From positions 1 to 11,758 of the forward strand of contig CAKSAW010000027.1 of NCBI GenBank assembly GCA_934437695.1: a DNA stretch of 11,758 nt. The letters run 5' to 3'. The DNA comes from an uncultured Blautia sp. (lineage in GTDB: Bacteria; Bacillota; Clostridia; Lachnospirales; Lachnospiraceae). Under the pieces are notes generated by a model, which made no database searches, was not told where the DNA came from, and saw only the letters and a list, made by a program, of their open reading frames with translations. Position numbers and translations under genes: made by a program. Below are positions 1 to 6,450 of the stretch, piece after piece. Numbering within the stretch: position 1 is the stretch's first letter; each line of letters starts with the position of its first letter.

Positions 1-2
1 CA

Positions 3-197
3 ACAGAAGAAGTTACCTCAACCCCGGAGCCTGAAGAGACAGAATCACCTGCTCCGGAAGGCGAACAGAGTCAGAAAACATCAGGAAAAAATGTCAAAGC
101 AGATTCTGGAATGAAAAATCCTGTAATCTGGATCAGCGGTATTGGAATTATTGTTATTGTGATTTTACTTATCTATTTCCTGAAAAAGAAAAAATAA
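3..197 (+). CDS. C-terminal fragment of a membrane-anchored surface protein (5' end outside window)
   Basis: An open frame enters from the left edge and ends at TAA 195-197, giving 64 visible residues. The first ~35 residues are a linker rich in Thr, Glu, Ser and Pro, with no predicted fold. They are followed by a hydrophobic segment starting near VIWISGIGIIVIV and running about 20 residues, then a KKKK tail at the C-terminus. This is the usual layout of a type I membrane anchor: outside linker, single transmembrane helix, positively charged cytoplasmic stop-transfer tail. No LPXTG-type sortase signal precedes the helix, so anchoring is probably by the helix itself. The catalytic or binding part lies upstream of the window, so the function cannot be named. 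A strong terminator follows at once, making this the last gene of its unit. Confidence 0.8.
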   Translation, partial: TEEVTSTPEPEETESPAPEGEQSQKTSGKNVKADSGMKNPVIWISGIGIIVIVILLIYFLKKKK

Positions 198-203
198 GCA
201 GTG

Positions 204-242
204 AAAAAGAGCAGTGCACAAATAGTGCAGCTGCTCTTTTTT
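204..242 (+). terminator. Intrinsic terminator after the surface protein gene
   Basis: The left arm AAAAAGAGCAG plus TGCAC (204-219) pairs with GTGCA (225-229) and CTGCTCTTTTTT (231-242). The loop is 5 nt, with one bulged G at 230. The stem runs straight into six T residues. The A-run on the left and T-run on the right could also let it work for minus-strand transcripts. Confidence 0.9.
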
Positions 243-258
243 AGAAAATGTGTGTGTA

Positions 259-299
259 TAATTGAGACAACATGAGGAAACCTCAAATAGTCTTAATTA
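259..299. repeat. Inverted repeat / two-tier hairpin
   Basis: TAATTGAGAC (259-268) pairs with GTCTTAATTA (290-299) over 10 positions with one G-T wobble. Inside it, TGAGG (273-277) pairs with CCTCA (281-285) around an AAA loop. The two tiers are separated by a symmetric AACA/AATA internal loop. There is no T-run after it on the plus strand, so it is not a standard plus-strand terminator. It could be an operator, an RNA stem from read-through, or a minus-strand stop signal. Function unknown. Confidence 0.55.
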
Positions 300-384
300 A
301 CGAAAAATGTTAACGTGTGTATATATAGTTTACAATTTTTTTGCTATTTAATCAAGATAGAATTTTGTAGAAAACAATAGAATA

Positions 385-435
385 AGTTACTCATGCCAAA
401 ACACCTCACGGGATAGTGGTGTGTGAACAGTAACT
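385..435. repeat. Nested dyad upstream of the small-ORF promoter
   Basis: AGTTACT (385-391) is the exact inverse complement of AGTAACT (429-435). Between them ACACC (401-405) is the inverse complement of GGTGT (418-422). The structure ends 16 bases upstream of the -35 box at 452, where an activator or repressor operator would sit. If a more upstream promoter exists, it could instead be a folded leader RNA. No regulator is encoded nearby. Confidence 0.5.
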
Positions 436-451
436 GGAACAATACTGATAC

Positions 452-480
452 TTGCATAACATTGCCGCTATACGTATAAT
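452..480 (+). promoter_or_regulatory. Sigma-A-type promoter for the 131-aa ORF
   Basis: The -10 hexamer TATAAT (475-480) is a perfect consensus. It is preceded at 17 bp by TTGCAT (452-457), which matches only TTG of the consensus -35. Transcription would start near 487, leaving a leader of about 28 nt. The weak -35 box next to the dyad at 385-435 suggests activator dependence, but this is inference. Confidence 0.65.
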
Positions 481-514
481 GGAGGCAGGTAAAACTGCGA
501 TGAGGTAAAAGCTT

Positions 515-910
515 ATGAAAATAACTGAAGAGTTACTGAAGGAAATGAAAGTTAAGGACGAGAATTTTTCGGATGGATTGATCCTTCCGGATGGTGATTA
601 TATAAGAATTACGAAAGGACATCTTCATGGAATGATGAAATTACTTCCCTGGACAGAAGATGAAATCTGGAAAATGATCCCGGAGGATGATTCGCCTCTG
701 TTCTGGCTGATCGAGAAAACAGGCTGTGTTCTTACTGATTATAACAATTCCATAGGAATGAAGATGACATCTGCTCAGCAGCAGGTGTTTGATATGATGA
801 GAAAACATGGAATCCTGACAGATGATTATTATGATCTCACAAAGCAGAGAGAAAAGGTAAGAAAAGAAAAAGAAATTGTTTACAATCAAAAACAACAAAA
901 ACGGGCATAA
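515..910 (+). CDS. Small hypothetical protein, 131 aa, unrecognised
   Basis: The start is supported by GAGGT at 502-506, 8 nt before ATG, and by the promoter at 452-480. The protein has no signal peptide or transmembrane segment and is probably cytoplasmic. Residues 1-60 are mixed acidic with a GLILPDGDYIRITKGHLHG stretch that looks like a small beta-rich unit. The middle (about 45-75) holds LPWTEDEIWKMIPEDD and a Trp- and Leu-containing helix. Residues 85-105 (TSAQQQVFDMMRKHGILTDD) resemble a helical unit. The last ~25 residues are strongly basic and Lys/Gln-rich, likely a coiled or nucleic-acid-contacting tail. I recognise no family. It stands alone between terminator-like structures, so it appears to be monocistronic. 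The consistent codon use, ribosome binding site and promoter make it a real gene; its role is unknown. Confidence 0.75.
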   Translation: MKITEELLKEMKVKDENFSDGLILPDGDYIRITKGHLHGMMKLLPWTEDEIWKMIPEDDSPLFWLIEKTGCVLTDYNNSIGMKMTSAQQQVFDMMRKHGILTDDYYDLTKQREKVRKEKEIVYNQKQQKRA

Positions 911-919
911 AACAACATG

Positions 920-967
920 CAATCCAAAATAACAGATATCTGTATAGATATCTGTTATTTTGGATTG
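920..967. terminator. Perfect 22-bp hairpin downstream of the small ORF
   Basis: Positions 920-941 and 946-967 are exact inverse complements over 22 bp, with a GTAT loop. It starts 9 bases after the stop codon of the 131-aa gene, so termination or transcript 3'-end protection is the natural reading. It is odd for a terminator: the stem is AT-rich, the T-rich part is inside the right arm, and the sequence after it is A-rich. The 8-bp palindrome AGATATCT occurs once in each arm, so the DNA could also be a protein-binding site. The hairpin is certain; its role is less so. Confidence 0.65.
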
Positions 968-1171
968 TAAAAAGATTGAAAATTAATTGGCAATATCTGA
1001 ATTATTAGTAAAAACAATCAACCGATATTGATATATATGAACAAGAAAAATGTTTTATTTGGTGATTATGACGGGAAAATAAAACTGGGATTTTTGTTCA
1101 AAATATGGGATAAATAATTGGATAAAACTACTGAAAAGCAAAAAAATGGACAAAATAACACATTATTATGT

Positions 1172-1199
1172 TTGCAAAATTGGCTATATATGTTAATAT
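1172..1199 (+). promoter_or_regulatory. Extended -10 promoter of the transporter/mtnK/mtnA operon
   Basis: TTGCAA (1172-1177) serves as a partial -35 box. After a 16-bp spacer comes TAATAT (1194-1199). A TG at 1191-1192, one base before the hexamer, makes it an extended -10 promoter, which tolerates a weak -35. Transcription would begin near 1206. No operator could be assigned and no regulator gene lies in the window. Confidence 0.6.
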
Positions 1200-1250
1200 A
1201 AACTCACAAAAACAAAAAAATTCAGCAAAATACCTAAAAGGAGGGATGTC

Positions 1251-2408
1251 ATGAAGAAAAAATTAATCGCAGCGTTACTCTCAGCAGCTATGGTGGTTTC
1301 TGCAGTTCCTGCATATGCAAGCGATGCAGCAGAAGAGGAAACAAACACAGAGAGCAGTACAGAATCTCCGTTAGTGGGCAAGAAGATAGCATATATCATG
1401 TACATGTCATCAGCAACTATCTTCCAGATGTGGTCAGATTCATTTACTGCAACAGCAGAGAAGCTTGGTATGGAAGCAAGCACTTTCTTCTGCAATGATA
1501 ATGCAGATACATGGAAGAGTACAATTGAGCAGTGCGCACAGGGCGGATATGACGGATTAATGGTTTCTCATGGCGGTCAGGAATATGCATATGATTTCCT
1601 GACAGGAATTCTGGAACAGTATCCGGATTTAAAGATTGTCACATTCGATACTCCGTTTAAGGATGCGAATGGTGAAACAGCGAAGATCGATGGTGTTACA
1701 CAGTTCTTCCAGCAGGATGCAGGATTTGCAGAATCTCTGGTTCAGTGTATTCTGGACATGTATCCGGACAAGACAGAGGCAGGTGAGCCTGTAAATATCC
1801 TTCAGGTACAGCAGGGCGCAGGATATAACAGCCCGTTTGATCGTCGTCAGGTAGGTTACGAGCCATTTGAAACAGATGGAAAGATCAAAACTGTTGAAAG
1901 AATCGCACCGATCGATGATCAGAATGCTACTTCATCTATGCGTGACGTTACAGCAGCTACATTACAGAAATACGGTGAGGGTGAGATCGATGGAATCTGG
2001 TGCTGCTATGATGCATATGCACAGGGTGTATATCAGGCACTCCGTGAAGCAAATTCCGATATTCCGATGGTATCTGTAGATATCTGTAATGAAGATGTTC
2101 AGTTTATGCAGGAAGGTGAGAACTGGAAAGCATGTGCTACTACAAACTGGACATCTAATGGAGAATTTGCATGTCGTGTATTAGCACTTGAGATGGCAGA
2201 TCAGTACGAGGATATAGAAGCTGCTTCCTGTTATTACGCAGATCCGGGTGCTTGGATGGAAATTCCTTCAATTATTGTTACCCAGGAAATGGTTACATCT
2301 AAGGAAGGCATTAACATTGAAAATCTGGCAGAAGTTGCCGGAGAAGACTATTCCGATACTTCTTGGATGCCTACATGTGATTGGATGGTATCAGCACTTG
2401 GACACTAA
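1251..2408 (+). CDS. ABC transporter sugar-binding protein (putative methylthioribose/deoxyribose)
   Basis: This is a 385-residue periplasmic-binding-protein-like sugar receptor of the RbsB/CUT2 type. ATG 1251 is preceded by a near-perfect AAGGAGG (1238-1244) at 6 nt. Residues 1-23 are a signal peptide: MKKK, a hydrophobic core of about 14 residues, then AVPAYA with predicted cleavage after Ala23. There is no Cys at or near +1, so it is not an evident lipoprotein. A short acidic Glu/Ser/Thr linker (24-40) leads to the binding fold starting at KKIAYIMYMSS. The sequence follows the usual order, including QCAQGGYDGLMVS near 92-105 and a C-terminal lobe with DGIWCCYDAYAQGV. It would capture ligand outside the cell for the ATPase and permease that follow. 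Ligand specificity is inferred only from the downstream mtnK and mtnA. The intra-operon terminator after it fits its need for higher expression than the other subunits. Confidence 0.88.
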   Translation: MKKKLIAALLSAAMVVSAVPAYASDAAEEETNTESSTESPLVGKKIAYIMYMSSATIFQMWSDSFTATAEKLGMEASTFFCNDNADTWKSTIEQCAQGGYDGLMVSHGGQEYAYDFLTGILEQYPDLKIVTFDTPFKDANGETAKIDGVTQFFQQDAGFAESLVQCILDMYPDKTEAGEPVNILQVQQGAGYNSPFDRRQVGYEPFETDGKIKTVERIAPIDDQNATSSMRDVTAATLQKYGEGEIDGIWCCYDAYAQGVYQALREANSDIPMVSVDICNEDVQFMQEGENWKACATTNWTSNGEFACRVLALEMADQYEDIEAASCYYADPGAWMEIPSIIVTQEMVTSKEGINIENLAEVAGEDYSDTSWMPTCDWMVSALGH

Positions 2409-2457
2409 TCCTTTTTGGGAGACAGTAGTTAATACTGAAAATATCTAAGTAAAATGA

Positions 2458-2491
2458 GGCGTTGGAGTTAAATACTCCGACGCCGCTTTTT
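2458..2491 (+). terminator. Intra-operon terminator/attenuator after the binding protein
   Basis: GGCGTTGGAGT (2458-2468) pairs with ACTCCGACGCC (2474-2484) over 11 bp with one wobble and a 5-nt TAAAT loop. T2487-2491 follow two bases later. It lies between the binding-protein gene and the ATPase gene. No clear new promoter was found before the ATPase, so partial read-through is likely. That would yield excess binding protein over the membrane parts. Confidence 0.8.
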
Positions 2492-2541
2492 CCGTACTGG
2501 ATTATCTGTGGCGGAAAATGATTACGGAAAAGAGGGAATAT

Positions 2542-4068
2542 ATGGATAAAATCACACTTGGAACACGAAAAGTTTCCATAGAATTTCCTGGTGTAAAAGC
2601 TCTTTCGGATGTTGATTTTGAAATTCAGACGGGCATGATCCACGCTGTTATGGGAGCGAACGGAGCCGGTAAATCCACACTGATGAAAGTTCTTGCAGGT
2701 TCTAATCCGGATTACACAGGAGAGGTTTTATATAACGGAAACGTCGTGGAATTAAGAAATCCGGCTGCCGCAAAGAAGCTTGGCATCCAGATTGTATATC
2801 AGGAAGTTGATATGGCGCTGATTCCCACACTTTCAGTAGCTGAAAATGTAATGTTTAATGACATAGTCATGAACATGGGGCATAAACAATTTATCAATTA
2901 TGGAAAAATCAGAAAAGAGGCAAAAGAGGCTCTGGCCCGCCTGAACATTGATATTGATGTAAAAAGATGGTGTGGTACACTGACACTGGCGCAGAAACAG
3001 ATGGTCCTGATAGCCCGTGCGGTTCAGAATTCATGTAATTTCCTGATATTGGATGAGCCTACAGCACCGTTATCAGATACGGAAACAGAGGAGCTATTCC
3101 GTGTTGTAAGGCATTTAAGAGAAACAGAAAATATTGCTATTATTTTTATTACACATCGTATTCAGGAAGTTCTTCAGATCTGTGATTCTTATACGGTTAT
3201 GAGAAACGGACAGATCGTGGATACAACCCCTATTACTTCAAAGACAACATCCAAAGAAATCGTTGATAAAATGCTTGGACGTTCTTTTGAAGAGAATTTT
3301 CCAAAAGAAACCTGTGAAATCGGAGAAAAATCATTTGTAATAGAACATCTGAATGAGCGGGAAAATCGTGTAAAAGATGTTTCTATGTATGTGAGAAAAG
3401 GAGAAATCGTCGGACTTGCCGGTCTGGTGGGAGCTGGAAAAACAGAACTTTGTAAAACAATTTTCGGTGCATACCACAAATCGGGAGGAACGCTTACACT
3501 AAACGGTAAGGAACTGAAAATCAAGAATCCGTCTGATGCCGTAAAAAACAGAATTGCGCTGGTGCCTGAAGAGAGACGTAAAGAGGGGGTGCTTGTTGCA
3601 GAAACAGTAACATTTAATGTATCTGCGGCATGTCTTGGAGATTTTTGCACCATGTCTTTCGTAAATGACCGCAAGACAGCGCAGAAAGCAAAAGAATATG
3701 TACAGAGTCTTAGTATTAAGACACCTTCGGTAAAACAGAGGGTTGCATATCTTTCAGGAGGAAATCAACAGAAAGTTGCAGTTGCCAAATGGCTGGCTGC
3801 AGACTGTGATGTATATATATTTGATGAACCTACAAAAGGTGTAGACGTTGGTGCGAAGCAGGAAATCTTCCATCTGATCAATCAGATTGCACAAGAGGGA
3901 AACTGCGTCATATATGCTACCTGTGAGAATTCGGAATTGTTATCAATAACAGACCGTATGTATGTTATGTTTGACGGAAGGATCATGGCAGAGCTTGAAA
4001 CAGCAAAAACTACTGAAGATGAGATCATACATTATGCCACTGGTTCAACAGAAAAATATGCAGGCTGA
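2542..4068 (+). CDS. Sugar ABC transporter ATP-binding protein (RbsA/MglA type, two ATPase domains)
   Basis: This is a 508-residue double ATPase that powers import through the adjacent permease at the inner face of the membrane. Domain 1 has Walker A GANGAGKST (38-46), Q-loop Gln87, signature LTLAQKQM (147-154), Walker B FLILDEP (167-173) and switch His205. Domain 2 has GLVGAGKTE (294-302), the PEERRKEG stretch typical of CUT2 ATPases (342-349), signature LSGGNQQK (404-411) and Walker B VYIFDEPTKGVD (424-435). The LTLAQ signature in domain 1 departs from LSGGQ, as is common in this family, and both domains keep their Walker motifs. I prefer ATG 2542, preceded by GAGGGA (2532-2537), over the in-frame ATG at 2518, which lacks a good ribosome binding site. 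The length is normal for the family. It is read after the terminator at 2458-2491 and 47 bases before the permease gene. Confidence 0.93.
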   Translation: MDKITLGTRKVSIEFPGVKALSDVDFEIQTGMIHAVMGANGAGKSTLMKVLAGSNPDYTGEVLYNGNVVELRNPAAAKKLGIQIVYQEVDMALIPTLSVAENVMFNDIVMNMGHKQFINYGKIRKEAKEALARLNIDIDVKRWCGTLTLAQKQMVLIARAVQNSCNFLILDEPTAPLSDTETEELFRVVRHLRETENIAIIFITHRIQEVLQICDSYTVMRNGQIVDTTPITSKTTSKEIVDKMLGRSFEENFPKETCEIGEKSFVIEHLNERENRVKDVSMYVRKGEIVGLAGLVGAGKTELCKTIFGAYHKSGGTLTLNGKELKIKNPSDAVKNRIALVPEERRKEGVLVAETVTFNVSAACLGDFCTMSFVNDRKTAQKAKEYVQSLSIKTPSVKQRVAYLSGGNQQKVAVAKWLAADCDVYIFDEPTKGVDVGAKQEIFHLINQIAQEGNCVIYATCENSELLSITDRMYVMFDGRIMAELETAKTTEDEIIHYATGSTEKYAG

Positions 4069-4115
4069 TAGCCGGTGAGAGAGATCAGGCATCAATGTAT
4101 TGGGAGGAAAATAAT

Positions 4116-5126
4116 ATGGTTCAAAATTCAAAGATGAAAACGATTGGGAAAGGATTGCTTAGCTGGGCTGCTGTAATTGTTCTGGTAGTTTCAGTTATCA
4201 TCTTTACTATCATCAGAGGCACCGCATTTTTTTCGGTTAACAACCTGATGAATATTCTCCGTTCCATGTCTGTAGTTACGATTTTTGCTCTTGCAGCTAC
4301 AGTATCTATGGCTCCGGATGGATTTGATATGTCAGCCGGAACATTGGGTACATTCAGTGCATATGTTTTTGCAGCGCTGTTTCTGTGGTTTGGAGCACCA
4401 CTGTGGCTGGCAATTGTCCTTACTATTGCATTTACAATGGTAATGTATCTGCTGACAATGTTCCTGATCCTTGTATGTAAGATCCCGGATATGCTGGCTA
4501 CCTGTGCATTACAGTTTGTACATGCTGGTCTTGGACTTGCATTTACAGGTGGAAGTGCTGTCTCAGCAGGTCTGAGTGCTCCGAAATGGTTCGGTGCATT
4601 TCATGGAGGAGATATTACACCTCTGCGTAAAGGATGGACAACCGGTTCTATGAATATCGGAAAATCCCCTTATATCATTATTATTATGCTTCTCTGTGTA
4701 GTTGTCTGCTGGGTGCTTCTGGAAAGAACAAAACATGGCCGTTATTTATATGCCATGGGCGGCAACAAAACAGCAGCAAAGCTTTCTGGTATCAATGTTA
4801 AAAAGTACAGATTTATGGCAGGTATGTTTGCTGCAGTATTTATTGCAGTTGCAGGTATTGTTGTTTGTTCCCGTAACTCAGCTGCTCAGATTAACAGCTG
4901 TGACAGTTATCTGATGAGTTCTCTGGCAGCAGTATTTATCGGACGTTCCGTAGGCGGAGCTGAAAGACCGAACGCTCTTGGAACAGTTGTAGGAGCTCTT
5001 CTTATTTCAACACTGGAAAATGGTCTGACAATGTGCGGAGTTGTTTATTATGTACTTCCTGCAGTTAAGGGTGCAGTTCTCTGTCTGGCACTGGTTGCAG
5101 CATACATTACTGTAAAAGAAGACTGA
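4116..5126 (+). CDS. Sugar ABC transporter permease (RbsC type)
   Basis: This 336-residue integral membrane protein belongs to the branched-chain/ribose permease family (BPD_transp_2). Very hydrophobic stretches near 15-33, 52-66, 78-93, 97-121, 129-145, 185-203, 235-251, 288-302 and 315-333 give roughly 8-10 helices. A cytoplasmic coupling stretch, GRYLYAMGGNKTAAKLSGI (208-226), is the recognisable ATPase-contact motif of this family. The loop near 67-75 (PDGFDMSAG) corresponds to the common GGIDLSVG motif, slightly changed. ATG 4116 is chosen because GGGAGG lies at 4102-4107, 8 nt upstream; the ATG at 4095 would put that site inside the gene. Only one permease gene is present, so it probably forms a homodimer with the double ATPase, as for ribose. 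Confidence 0.92.
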   Translation: MVQNSKMKTIGKGLLSWAAVIVLVVSVIIFTIIRGTAFFSVNNLMNILRSMSVVTIFALAATVSMAPDGFDMSAGTLGTFSAYVFAALFLWFGAPLWLAIVLTIAFTMVMYLLTMFLILVCKIPDMLATCALQFVHAGLGLAFTGGSAVSAGLSAPKWFGAFHGGDITPLRKGWTTGSMNIGKSPYIIIIMLLCVVVCWVLLERTKHGRYLYAMGGNKTAAKLSGINVKKYRFMAGMFAAVFIAVAGIVVCSRNSAAQINSCDSYLMSSLAAVFIGRSVGGAERPNALGTVVGALLISTLENGLTMCGVVYYVLPAVKGAVLCLALVAAYITVKED

Positions 5127-5204
5127 TAAGAGGAAATGATAAAGAATAATCTGTGAAAGATAGCAGACAGATGATACGACAGAAAGAATATGGAGGAAAA
5201 AAAC

Positions 5205-6419
5205 ATGTCAAAGTTTGATACTTATTTTCTTATGAAAACAGATGATGCCATTGAATACGCTAAAGTGAAAGTTCCTCAGATCGACTGGGATGCTGATACT
5301 ATGGAGTGCAAAGAAATCGGTGATGGCAATCTTAACTATGTGTTTAAAGTAGTTGATGGTAAGGGCCGCAGTGTAATCATTAAACAGGCGGGTGTAGAAG
5401 CACGTATCTCTGCAGATATGAAACTGGATACAGACAGAAACAGGATTGAATCCGAAATCCTTGTTCTGGAAGGAAAGCTGGCTCCGGGATATGTGCCGGA
5501 AATTTATTTCTATGATACAGTGATGAGCGCCTGCGGTATGGAAGATCTGAGCGATCATGAGATTATGCGTACAGCAATGCTGGAACACAAGATTTATCCT
5601 AAATTTGCAGATCAGATCTCAACATTTATGGCACAGGTTCTTATGGGAACTACAGATGTTGTGATGGATCATCAGGAGAAAAAAGAACTTCAGCGCAAAT
5701 TTATTAATCCTGAGTTATGTGATATTACAGAAGCTTTGGTTTATACAGAACCATACAATGATGAGAAAGAACGCAATCATGTATTCCCTCCGATTGCGGA
5801 TTTTGTGAAAGAAAAGCTTTATGATGACCAGGAACTGCACTGTGAAGTTGCTAAGCTGAAAATGGATTTCATGACAAGAGCCCAGTCTCTGATCCACGGA
5901 GATCTGCACACAGGTTCTATCTTTATCAATGAAGAAGATACAAAGGTATTTGATCCTGAGTTCTGCTTCTATGGACCGATGGGATATGATATTGGTAATG
6001 TGATCGCAAACATGATCTTTGCATGGGTAAACGGTGATGCTGCAGGTGCAGAAGACTTCTGCAAATGGGTGGAGAGTGTTCTTATAGATGTTGTCAACAT
6101 GACAAAGGAGAAAATGGAAAAATACTATGATGAGCATGTAACAGATACCATGTGCAGGAATGCGCTGTATAAGAAGTATTACATGGATACGATTCTTGAG
6201 GATACTTCCGCAGTTGCAGGTCTGGAACTGATCCGTCGTATTGTTGGTATGGCCAATGTTAAAGATATCACTACAATTGCAGATGAAGCAAAACGTGCAC
6301 GTGCAGAGAAAATCTGTATCACTGCAGCCATTGATTTTATCAAGAACAGAAATGATAAGAAATGTGGCAAGTGCTTCCTGAGGACTCTGAAAGATGCAAT
6401 TGCTGAAATAGATGCATAA
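5205..6419 (+). CDS. mtnK: S-methyl-5-thioribose kinase (possibly also 5-deoxyribose kinase)
   Basis: This 404-residue enzyme uses ATP to phosphorylate 5-methylthioribose at C1, giving methylthioribose-1-phosphate in the cytoplasm. It has the aminoglycoside-phosphotransferase-like kinase fold. The nucleotide loop is EIGDGNLNYVF (37-47) and the ATP-binding lysine is probably Lys60 (IIKQ). The catalytic loop is HGDLHTGSIF with Asp233. The metal motif is DPEF with Asp250 and Glu252. The paired arginines of LIRRIVG (344-345) correspond to substrate-binding arginines in the family. From memory, the catalytic numbers coincide with B. subtilis MtnK, and the length is about the same. GGAGG at 5192-5196 lies 8 nt before ATG 5205, so the ATG at 5190, which overlaps that site, is rejected. 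Family members are known to accept 5-deoxyribose, which sequence alone cannot exclude. Position after the transporter suggests the substrate is imported. Confidence 0.93.
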   Translation: MSKFDTYFLMKTDDAIEYAKVKVPQIDWDADTMECKEIGDGNLNYVFKVVDGKGRSVIIKQAGVEARISADMKLDTDRNRIESEILVLEGKLAPGYVPEIYFYDTVMSACGMEDLSDHEIMRTAMLEHKIYPKFADQISTFMAQVLMGTTDVVMDHQEKKELQRKFINPELCDITEALVYTEPYNDEKERNHVFPPIADFVKEKLYDDQELHCEVAKLKMDFMTRAQSLIHGDLHTGSIFINEEDTKVFDPEFCFYGPMGYDIGNVIANMIFAWVNGDAAGAEDFCKWVESVLIDVVNMTKEKMEKYYDEHVTDTMCRNALYKKYYMDTILEDTSAVAGLELIRRIVGMANVKDITTIADEAKRARAEKICITAAIDFIKNRNDKKCGKCFLRTLKDAIAEIDA

Positions 6420-6450
6420 AAAACATAATTGATAAAAGGAGATGGACATT

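Larger units (their letters stand above)
243..514. other. Non-coding region before the small ORF
   Basis: With the terminator, the gene-free stretch is about 317 bases. It is AT-rich, above all at 295-385. I see no convincing coding frame in it. It contains a stem-loop dyad (259-299), a nested dyad (385-435) and a promoter (452-480), each listed separately. A direct repeat TTAACG occurs at 297-302 and 310-315. No known riboswitch class could be matched by eye. Confidence 0.6.
911..1250. other. AT-rich intergenic region before the transporter operon
   Basis: This 340-base stretch holds the 22-bp perfect hairpin at 920-967 and the operon promoter at 1172-1199. A weak 7-bp dyad, CAATATC (991-997) with GATATTG (1024-1030), lies between them. 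The rest is A/T-rich. A 26-codon frame at 1037-1117 has no ribosome binding site and is not called. The leader of the first operon gene would be about 45 nt and shows no obvious riboswitch. Confidence 0.6.

Noticed and set aside
385-514. Riboswitch before the small ORF
   Set aside because: The fold is suggestive, but I could not match the conserved cores of SAM, THF, c-di-GMP, ZTP, fluoride or guanidine classes by eye. The best promoter lies downstream of the dyad, so it may not even be transcribed.
1037-1117. 26-codon ORF in the intergenic region before the binding protein
   Set aside because: There is no ribosome binding site before its ATG, no promoter is placed for it, and it is no longer than expected by chance in AT-rich DNA.
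5190-5207. Upstream alternative start of mtnK, and the similar ones at 2518, 4095, 6442 and 8479
   Set aside because: Most of these ATGs lie upstream of or overlap the best ribosome binding site, which serves the next in-frame ATG instead. The added residues show no family match.
5715-6449. Minus-strand open frame of 244 codons opposite mtnK
   Set aside because: It lies wholly over a gene with intact kinase motifs. Its translation is Cys/His/Phe/Ile-rich without family resemblance, and it has no ribosome binding site; it is a shadow frame.
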